Below are positions 8,944 through 14,490 of a stretch of DNA of 53,015 bases, piece by piece. Within the stretch, counting starts at the first letter, position 1, and every line of letters starts with the position of its first letter. The position numbers and the translations under genes are program-made. The stretch is from Candidatus Pseudoscillospira faecavium. GTDB lineage: Bacteria; Bacillota; Clostridia; Oscillospirales; Oscillospiraceae. Where the stretch lies: assembly GCA_904420565.1 (NCBI GenBank), contig CAJFVV010000067.1, positions 1-53,015 of the forward strand, in the 5' to 3' direction. The notes under the pieces are model-generated. The model saw only the letters and a program-made list of their open reading frames with translations, was not told the DNA's origin and made no database searches.

Positions 8944-9031
8944 TGCCGAACAATTCCAGTTTGTTGAACAGTCTAAGAAGAGGAAGGCTAAAGTATGCCT
9001 TACTCCTTTTCATTTTCCAATAACCCATAAG

Positions 9032-9052
9032 CTCCACCGGAAAACGGTGGAG
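9032..9052 (+). terminator. Possible terminator hairpin after the small membrane gene
   Basis: The stem CTCCACCG / CGGTGGAG (9032-9039 and 9045-9052) has an AAAAA-type loop and is followed, after CCCCGC, by TTTTG. The T run is displaced, so termination is uncertain. The rest of 8944-9156 holds no gene I can support. Confidence 0.45.
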
Positions 9053-9156
9053 CCCCGCTTTTGTTTCTAAAGGAATATTTCTACCTTAGGGTTGGCTAAC
9101 AAATCAGTAGCAACACTTTACTTAAAAGGGAGTTATTTTTTAAATACAGCACCCAA

Positions 9157-9193
9157 TTACCTCTTTTGAGTTATTTTAACTCAAAAGAGGTAA
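9157..9193. repeat. Perfect 17-bp inverted repeat, probable operator
   Basis: TTACCTCTTTTGAGTTA (9157-9173) and its exact reverse complement (9177-9193) are separated by TTT. No T run follows on either strand, so it is not a normal terminator. It lies about 40-75 bp upstream of the XRE-family regulator gene, which fits an operator for that regulator or a site at the end of the element. Confidence 0.6.
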
Positions 9194-9230
9194 CATTTGC
9201 AAGAGCATTTGTGTACTCTTTCTTTACATA

Positions 9231-9497
9231 TTGCGAAGAAAGAGGGTGGTGGCTATTACCGTTGGGGAAGCTGTTCGGCAAAGGATTCTGGAATTGTGCA
9301 AGGAGCGGGATATATCAATTAATGCCTTATGTACTCGCAGTGGGATCACCCAATCCACAGTAAACAATATTGTGAGCGGACGCAATCACAGTACAACTAT
9401 TACCACCATCAAAAAATTGTGCGATGGTCTTGGTATTACTATCGTGGATTTTTTTCAATCCAGTTTGTTTTTAAATCTGGAACAGGAAATCAAATAA
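9231..9497 (+). CDS. XRE-family HTH transcriptional regulator
   Basis: Protein of 88 residues made of one Cro/C1-type helix-turn-helix domain. VGEAVRQRILELCKERDISI is helix 1, ALCTRSGITQSTVNNIVSGRN is the recognition unit, and TITTIKKLCDGLGITIVDFF is the usual C-terminal part. The frame as given starts at TTG 9231. GTG at 9249 (giving VAITVGEAV) matches the usual family start better and would make 82 residues. A 17-bp perfect palindrome upstream is a plausible autoregulatory operator. It is likely the repressor of the element's early genes. Confidence 0.85.
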   Translation: MRRKRVVAITVGEAVRQRILELCKERDISINALCTRSGITQSTVNNIVSGRNHSTTITTIKKLCDGLGITIVDFFQSSLFLNLEQEIK

Positions 9498-9530
9498 CTC
9501 CCTGGACATTATTTGTCCAGGGAGTTATTT
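9496..9530. terminator. Bidirectional terminator between convergent genes
   Basis: AACTCCCTGGACA (9496-9508) pairs with TGTCCAGGGAGTT (9514-9526) and is followed by ATTTT. The hairpin overlaps the end of the XRE gene and faces the end of the minus-strand HTH gene that stops at 9530, so it can serve both. Confidence 0.85.
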
Positions 9531-9712
9531 TACAGTTTTGCCTGTGTGCGGATATATTCTTCCACTGCTTGACGTGGAATGCGCCAGACTCTTCCGTTGC
9601 GATATGCTTTCAGCTTGTGCTCGTTTAAAAGACTATATAGTGCGTTTTTTCCCATTCTCAGGGCTTCACATGCCTCTTCAGCAGTCAGAAGATCATCATA
9701 TTGTTCCAACAT
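9530..9712 (-). CDS. Excisionase-family helix-turn-helix protein
   Basis: Protein of 60 residues with the MerR/Xis-like winged HTH of the excisionase DNA-binding family. LLTAEEACEALRMGKNALYSL is the HTH and AYRNGRVWRIPRQAVEEYI is the wing and helix. Such proteins bend attachment-site DNA to favour excision, or act as small regulators. The ATG at 9712 is preceded by AGGAAGGAG with 7-8 bp spacing; upstream in-frame codons lack a ribosome site. The start lies within the end of the upstream gene (stop at 9696), so the two are translationally coupled. Confidence 0.85.
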   Translation of the reverse strand: MLEQYDDLLTAEEACEALRMGKNALYSLLNEHKLKAYRNGRVWRIPRQAVEEYIRTQAKL

Positions 9713-10031
9713 GGGGGCACTCCTTCCTGCGGCTTGAACAATCGGGAACACTGCATGCAGAGCACAAACAATCGTCGGATAGTAAAGCAGGTCTCTTGTT
9801 ATGATGGCGGGGTTTACATTGACCGGACAGCAGGCCCATTTTTGCCAGTTGTTGATATACGGCAACTTCATTGCGGCCCAGCTGCAATGTCATTTCAGAC
9901 ATACCCACCCCGTCAAAAAATAACTGTTCCACTTTTTGCACTTCATCTTTGTTCCAATACTCCCCGGAACGTTCTGCTGACTTGCGTCCGGTTCTGAGAG
10001 CAATTAATTCATCTTGGTACATTTTTATCAA
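9696..10031 (-). CDS. Small element-encoded HTH-like protein, function unknown
   Basis: Protein of 111 residues. Its central segment KDEVQKVEQLFFDGVGMSEM...LGRNEVAVYQQLAKMGL looks like a sigma-region-4 or DNA-invertase type HTH. The C-terminus is Cys/His-rich (CLCSACSVPDCSSRRKECPH) and could bind a metal. The start is taken as TTG 10031, 8 bp after an AGGAGG site; GTG 10038 overlaps that site and ATG 10022 is also possible. It is the first gene of a two-gene operon with the excisionase-like protein, divergent from the amidoligase operon. Confidence 0.6.
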   Translation of the reverse strand: MIKMYQDELIALRTGRKSAERSGEYWNKDEVQKVEQLFFDGVGMSEMTLQLGRNEVAVYQQLAKMGLLSGQCKPRHHNKRPALLSDDCLCSACSVPDCSSRRKECPHVGTI

Positions 10032-10165
10032 GGTTAACACCTCCTAATAGATTATTGAGATGTTACCTTAATTTTTGAAAATCTGTGAAGAAACAATTGG
10101 ATATTATCTCCTGGATATACCCTGGGGCTACCGGGGTGAAATAAAATATTTAGGAGGAAAGTATC

Positions 10166-11284
10166 ATGAAAGAAAAGGTGTTTACCTGCAGCAGATGCCT
10201 TGAGGTGATTCCTGCTTCACAGAGACAGCAATTCGATGACAGCGATCTCTGTCCGGAGTGTCTGGAATATGAAACCACCATTTGTAGTGTGTGCGGAGAG
10301 CGAATCTGGAATCATGACAATGCTGGAACGGAGGACACGCCGTTATGCCAGCAGTGCTATCAGCAATTTTATACTAGGTGTGATCGCTGTGGTGCATTGA
10401 TTCGGGTAGAAGAGGCCCGGTATGCACCGGATGATGACGATGAGTCATATCCTCTGTGCAACGGGTGCTATACCCGCATGGAGCGTGCCAATGCCATTCA
10501 GGATTATTATTACAAGCCTGAACCACACTTTTTCGGCATAGGACCGCGCTTTTTTGGCGTAGAACTGGAAGTGGATGAAGCTGGGGAGAATCATCACAAG
10601 GCGTGGGAATTACTCAGTATTGCCAATAGCGAATCTGAAAAATATCTTTACTGTAAACATGATGGTTCTTTGAGTGACGGATTTGAATTGGTATCTCATC
10701 CCATGTCCTTAACCTATCATAAAGAAAGGATGCCCTGGGCTGCGATTTTACGACGGGCGGTGAAGATGGGGTATACCAGCCATCAGGCAGATACTTGCGG
10801 ACTCCACATCCATGTGAGTCGTGAGGCTTTTGGCAGAACAGAGGCAGAACAGGATGCTGCGATTGCCCGTGTACTGTATTTCTTTGAAAAGAATTGGGCA
10901 GAGATGCTGAAATTCAGCCGACGCACTCAATATCAGCTCAATCGCTGGGCGGCGCGGTATGGCTATAAGGATCAGCCACAGGATATTCTGGAGCATGCCA
11001 AGAAGGGCTGCCATGCAGGAAGGTATACCTGCGTAAATCTTCAGAACAGTGATACCATTGAGTTCCGCATGTTTCGCGGAACGCTGAAATACAACACATT
11101 TCTTGCCACATTGCAGATGGTTGACCGCATCTGCGATGTGGCAATTTTTTTATCCGATGAAGAAATCAAAGCCATGTCCTGGTCAACTTTTGTGGCAGGC
11201 TGCGAGGCCCCTGAATTGATACAGTATTTAAAAGAACGGCGGCTCTATGTCAATGATGTTGTTATTGCAGAGGAGGAGATTTAA
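10166..11284 (+). CDS. Amidoligase-family enzyme with N-terminal zinc-ribbon repeats
   Basis: Protein of 372 residues. Residues 1-100 carry six CxxC pairs (CSRC, CPEC, CSVC, CQQC, CDRC, CNGC), that is, three treble-clef or LIM-like zinc modules. Residues about 125-350 carry the signature of the glutamine-synthetase-like amidoligase family (PF12224 type): FFGVELEVDE, KHDGSLSDGFELVSHP, CGLHIHVSREAF and NSDTIEFRMFRGTL, containing the acidic metal ligands and basic ATP-site residues. The family is predicted to join carboxylates to amines with ATP. It is followed 1 bp later by a glutamine amidotransferase, the likely ammonia source or partner. The start has a strong ribosome site (AGGAGGAAAG). The substrate is unknown. 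Confidence 0.85.
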   Translation: MKEKVFTCSRCLEVIPASQRQQFDDSDLCPECLEYETTICSVCGERIWNHDNAGTEDTPLCQQCYQQFYTRCDRCGALIRVEEARYAPDDDDESYPLCNGCYTRMERANAIQDYYYKPEPHFFGIGPRFFGVELEVDEAGENHHKAWELLSIANSESEKYLYCKHDGSLSDGFELVSHPMSLTYHKERMPWAAILRRAVKMGYTSHQADTCGLHIHVSREAFGRTEAEQDAAIARVLYFFEKNWAEMLKFSRRTQYQLNRWAARYGYKDQPQDILEHAKKGCHAGRYTCVNLQNSDTIEFRMFRGTLKYNTFLATLQMVDRICDVAIFLSDEEIKAMSWSTFVAGCEAPELIQYLKERRLYVNDVVIAEEEI

Positions 11285-11285
11285 A

Positions 11286-12224
11286 ATGTGCTGTTTGTTC
11301 GGTTTGGTTGATTACCGCCAGCAACTGTCTGGACGGGAAAAAAGTTACATGCTTTCTGTACTTGCGGCTGTCTGCGAAACGCGTGGAACCGATGCCACTG
11401 GCATTGCTTATAACATGAGAGGTATGCTCCGCATTTACAAGAGACCTGTAGCAGCGCATTGTATGCGCTTCAAAATACCTGGGCAGGCTCAGGTGGTTAT
11501 GGGGCATACCAGAATGGCAACGCAAGGCAGTGCAAAACGAAACTACAACAATCATCCTTTTCTGGGAAACGCAGGGAAAGATGTATTTGCTTTAGCGCAC
11601 AATGGGGTGTTGTACAATGACGTATATTTGAGGAAGTCCCTCCATTTGCCAAAGACAAAGATTCAAACGGATAGTTATGTTGCTGTCCAGCTTATTGAGC
11701 AGCAAAAAGCCCTCAACTTTGAAAGCCTTCGTTATATGGCGGAACGAGTTGAGGGCTCCTTTGCTTTTACAGCCCTGGATCGAAAGGACCGGTTGTATTT
11801 TGTCAAAGGGGATAATCCCCTGTGCCTGTATAATTTTTCTGATCTGGGACTTTATCTGTATGCGTCTACGGAAGAGATCTTGAAGCAGGCTGCAGCGCGT
11901 TTGGGATTATTAAGGCATTCATACAATAGGATACCGCTGGAATGCGGTGAAATGCTGTGCATCCATCGTGATGGTCATATGGATAAAGGAGAATTCAATG
12001 CGTCCCAGGTGATGCGCAGATATCAGCCGTATGGGTGGGATGTTCCGTACCGCCGGTTTTGTGGAGAACCGGAATCCAGAGGCTATCTGGAGGAAATCAA
12101 AGCAGTAGCGCCTGCTTTTGGATATGCTCCGGAGGAAATTGATCAGTTGGCGAAGCAGGGATTTTCTCCGGAAGAACTGGAAGAGTATTTGTATTGTGGG
12201 AAATATAAAGGAGGAGAAATATGA
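11286..12224 (+). CDS. Stand-alone class II glutamine amidotransferase
   Basis: Protein of 312 residues starting MCCLFGL, so removal of Met exposes the Cys nucleophile of the Ntn-hydrolase class II fold. Conserved pieces seen are RGTDATGIA, GHTRMATQG, NNHPF, LAHNGVLYN, TDSYVAVQLIE and EGSFAF. There is no synthetase or sugar-isomerase domain, so a partner must use the released ammonia or the glutamyl group. The start 1 bp after the amidoligase gene, with ribosome site GAGGAGGAG, and the operon order point to that enzyme. The C-terminal 70 residues (YQPYGWDVPYRRFC...PEEIDQLAKQGFSPEELEEYL) are probably a specific partner-binding tail. Confidence 0.88.
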   Translation: MCCLFGLVDYRQQLSGREKSYMLSVLAAVCETRGTDATGIAYNMRGMLRIYKRPVAAHCMRFKIPGQAQVVMGHTRMATQGSAKRNYNNHPFLGNAGKDVFALAHNGVLYNDVYLRKSLHLPKTKIQTDSYVAVQLIEQQKALNFESLRYMAERVEGSFAFTALDRKDRLYFVKGDNPLCLYNFSDLGLYLYASTEEILKQAAARLGLLRHSYNRIPLECGEMLCIHRDGHMDKGEFNASQVMRRYQPYGWDVPYRRFCGEPESRGYLEEIKAVAPAFGYAPEEIDQLAKQGFSPEELEEYLYCGKYKGGEI

Positions 12225-12499
12225 ACTCTATTTTGGAATTGTTGTTTTCCAGCGAAATTCCGTTTTGCGGTAGTTGGAAGGAGGAAAACCGATTGGGGCG
12301 TGATCGGGAGGAAGTATGCAAATTGAAGGTACAGGTCAAAGCCCTGTTGGGGGAAGAGCAGACAGATCTCTGGAAAGTTTATCAGGAGAAAACGCAGCAA
12401 TTGGAAAATAAGGAATGTCAGATTGAATTTGAAAAGGGATTTCTGACAGCGGCCAACTTGGCTTTGGAAGTGTTCCGCCGCGCTGCGGATGCAGAATAA
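12221..12499 (+). CDS. DUF6809-like small protein
   Basis: Protein of 92 residues with the layout of the DUF6809 family of Firmicute elements. It has a short N-terminal motif (MNSILELLFSSEIPF), a helical middle (LKVQVKALLGEEQTDLWKVYQEKTQQL) and a conserved C-terminal helix (FEKGFLTAANLALEVF). No function is known. It overlaps the amidotransferase stop by ATGA and has ribosome site GGAGGAGAA, so it is the third gene of the amidoligase operon. It is mostly helical and could be an adaptor or regulator. Confidence 0.7.
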   Translation: MNSILELLFSSEIPFCGSWKEENRLGRDREEVCKLKVQVKALLGEEQTDLWKVYQEKTQQLENKECQIEFEKGFLTAANLALEVFRRAADAE

Positions 12500-12505
12500 A
12501 AGAAA

Positions 12506-12542
12506 CACCCGTCAGGAGCAGCACAGGCTGCCCTGACGGGTG
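12506..12542 (+). terminator. Terminator-like hairpin after the amidoligase operon
   Basis: CACCCGTCAGG (12506-12516) pairs with CCTGACGGGTG (12532-12542), with an inner CAGC/GCTG stem. Only a weak T run (ATGTTTTATA) follows. The position directly after the operon supports termination or 3-prime end protection. Confidence 0.6.
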
Positions 12543-12665
12543 AAATGTTTTATATCCTTTTATACAGTAGCTTCTGCCGCTGTAAAACGCATCAGACTGA
12601 TACTGCCAGATGAGGTGTGGGGTGCTGCGTTAGAGGTGCATTAGACGGATAACTGTTGGAGGCAG

Positions 12666-12699
12666 TACCTGTCGTATTTGTATAGAAATACGACAGGTA
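12666..12699. repeat. dif/lox-like inverted repeat (14-bp arms, 6-bp centre)
   Basis: TACCTGTCGTATTT (12666-12679) and its exact reverse complement (12686-12699) flank the 6-bp centre GTATAG. Arms of 11-14 bp around a 6-8-bp core are the normal layout of a tyrosine recombinase crossover site such as dif or loxP. It lies about 100 bp upstream of a small tyrosine recombinase gene. It could instead be an operator or terminator, but no T run follows. Confidence 0.6.
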
Positions 12700-12739
12700 A
12701 ATCACGATGGCCCAGGGGTTATTTGTGCTGGGATGAAAG

Positions 12740-12773
12740 ATGTCGTATTTTCATCAAAAAAATGTCGTATTTT
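12740..12773 (+). repeat. Direct repeats of ATGTCGTATTTT, 22-bp period
   Basis: ATGTCGTATTTT occurs at 12740-12751 and 12762-12773, two helical turns apart. It shares TGTCGTATTT with both arms of the inverted repeat at 12666-12699. Four copies of one 10-mer within 110 bp, directly upstream of the recombinase start at 12801, suggest binding sites for the recombinase or its regulator. Confidence 0.6.
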
Positions 12774-12800
12774 GAGAATGCAAAAAGGAGGTTAAATGCA

Positions 12801-13367
12801 GTGAACAAGCAAACAGTAGCATTGACCACGGAACAATATAAAGAGATTATTTCTACCATGAAACAAGGCTTTTCTGGAAGTCGGCCAAATTCCACGGTAG
12901 CCACTGCTCTTATGTTGGAGGCCAATCTGGGATTGCGGATCTCAGACATTCTGGCATTGCATCTGTCTGATATTGTGAAAGATGGAGAACGTTACCGCTT
13001 GGCTGTTACGGAACGAAAGACCGGAAAAGCAAGGGTATTCACGGTTCCCATAGCGCTTTATCAGTTTATCCGCTGTTATTGTATGGATCAGAATATTTCA
13101 CAGGACCAGAGAATTTTCCCTTTGACAGAACGCAGTGTGCAACGGAAACTCAAAACAGTCTGTGACTATCTGGGGTATCCGGGCATCAGCACTCACAGTT
13201 TTCGGAAGTACTATGCTACAGAAATTTATAAAAACAGTCACTACAATATCGCCCTGGTGCAGCAGCTTCTCCAGCACAGCAGCGCCGCGGTGACACAGCG
13301 ATATATCGGCATTCAGCAGCGCGAGGTAGAGGAGGCTATTGAAGGGCATCTAAAGTTAGAAATATAG
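12801..13367 (+). CDS. Small tyrosine recombinase, catalytic domain only (invertase size)
   Basis: Protein of 188 residues consisting of a tyrosine recombinase catalytic domain without the usual N-terminal core-binding domain, like the FimB/FimE type of invertase. The catalytic set is complete: Arg in LGLRISDILAL, HSFR (His-x-x-Arg), His in LLQHSSAAVT and the nucleophile Tyr in QRYIGI. The GTG start at 12801 follows AAGGAGG with 9 bp spacing; longer upstream frames lack such a site. dif-like repeats lie just upstream. It is separate from the element's main integrase at 17426 and could handle DNA inversion, dimer resolution or regulation. Confidence 0.85.
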   Translation: MNKQTVALTTEQYKEIISTMKQGFSGSRPNSTVATALMLEANLGLRISDILALHLSDIVKDGERYRLAVTERKTGKARVFTVPIALYQFIRCYCMDQNISQDQRIFPLTERSVQRKLKTVCDYLGYPGISTHSFRKYYATEIYKNSHYNIALVQQLLQHSSAAVTQRYIGIQQREVEEAIEGHLKLEI

Positions 13368-13438
13368 GAAAGAGGAATTGTGAAAGGTGCTTGTTGGAAT
13401 TTGCACTTTGGAGAATGGCGTATGTGTTATTTTAGGAA

Positions 13439-14287
13439 TTAAAAGTATCCCGTTTTATACATTTGGATTGTCATGTCACTTATGCGGTTAGCTCCGATGA
13501 AGTGTTTGCATAGATAATTTACGCATTCTTTCGAAATATTCTCTAATGCATCGTCATCATCTAATACAGCATCAATCATGTGGCGGATGGCAGTGTTAAG
13601 TTGCCGTGTCAACGCTTTTTCTGCTTGCATACGTGAGGTGTCGGTTATGCGACCATCAGGACCTTTTTGCAAAGGTGCACAATAGGTTCGCCGTAATTCG
13701 GTTTCATCTGGAATGTGGAGTGCTTTTTCGCTGTTGTGATTATTGTTAGCCTTCCAAATTTGTTCAATCAGTTTTGATAAGAAAAGGCTGACCCACCATT
13801 TATCACCGTATCTGATATTTGTGGTATTCAGCTTTGTGGCACGATCAACACATTGTAACATAAATGCATTCAAAGAATCGTTCTCTTCCTTTAAGTAATA
13901 ACAAAGAAAGTCTACGCAGATCGAGCGATTGGGTTCTGGCAGTTTCTCAATTGAGCCCATTAATGCCTGTAGTTGCTGGCTACGACAAATAATAAAAGGT
14001 TCCTTAAAGTCTTTTTTTATGCAATCAGGCACAACAGAGTATGCTCTGATGTCTTGCATAGTGCAGCGTAGGCAGTGAGCAATTGCATTTGCTTCTGAAA
14101 CTTTAATAATGGCTGCGTCCGGAGCTGGATTGCTTTTTCGACGTTTCAATGAGGAAACCCAGTTACTCGACTTTCCAATACTTGTGGATAGCTTGCTTGC
14201 AGACATATGTTGCCTTTTTAAGAAGCAATCAAGTTTGTAAAGATCGATTTGAAAATCATCTTCTATTGTTTGTTTTGAATGTGACAT
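13439..14287 (-). CDS. HTH-domain regulator with unknown C-terminal domain
   Basis: Protein of 282 residues. Residues 10-65 (IDLYKLDCFLKRQHMSASKL, then SIGKSSNWVSSLKRRKSNP) form a lambda-repressor-like HTH, and EANAIAHCLRCTMQDI is its last helix. The remainder is helical, ending DDDDALENISKECVNYLCKHFIGANRISDMTIQMY, with no recognised enzymatic motif. The ATG at 14287 follows GGGGGAGG; an in-frame ATG 36 bp upstream lacks a site. It is divergent from the replication ATPase gene at 14491, so it may repress that promoter region. Confidence 0.7.
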   Translation of the reverse strand: MSHSKQTIEDDFQIDLYKLDCFLKRQHMSASKLSTSIGKSSNWVSSLKRRKSNPAPDAAIIKVSEANAIAHCLRCTMQDIRAYSVVPDCIKKDFKEPFIICRSQQLQALMGSIEKLPEPNRSICVDFLCYYLKEENDSLNAFMLQCVDRATKLNTTNIRYGDKWWVSLFLSKLIEQIWKANNNHNSEKALHIPDETELRRTYCAPLQKGPDGRITDTSRMQAEKALTRQLNTAIRHMIDAVLDDDDALENISKECVNYLCKHFIGANRISDMTIQMYKTGYF

Positions 14288-14490
14288 AAGTATGTCCTCC
14301 CCCTTTAAAAAATTTATGCACATTATTGCGGAAAATCAATTTGTCCTCGATTACTATGGTAGGATTCCTTCCAGAGATTGCGCGTAATGTCATTATACCA
14401 GATAATTCCACAGCAAGGAAATTGGCACAAAAAATGCTGCAGCAAAAATAGTGTGTGTCGTGCACTTGCATTTTAGAAAGGATAACTATT

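Noticed and set aside
12678-12800. N-terminal extension of the small recombinase
   Set aside because: It crosses the dif-like repeat and direct repeats; the GTG at 12801 has a much better ribosome site (AAGGAGG).
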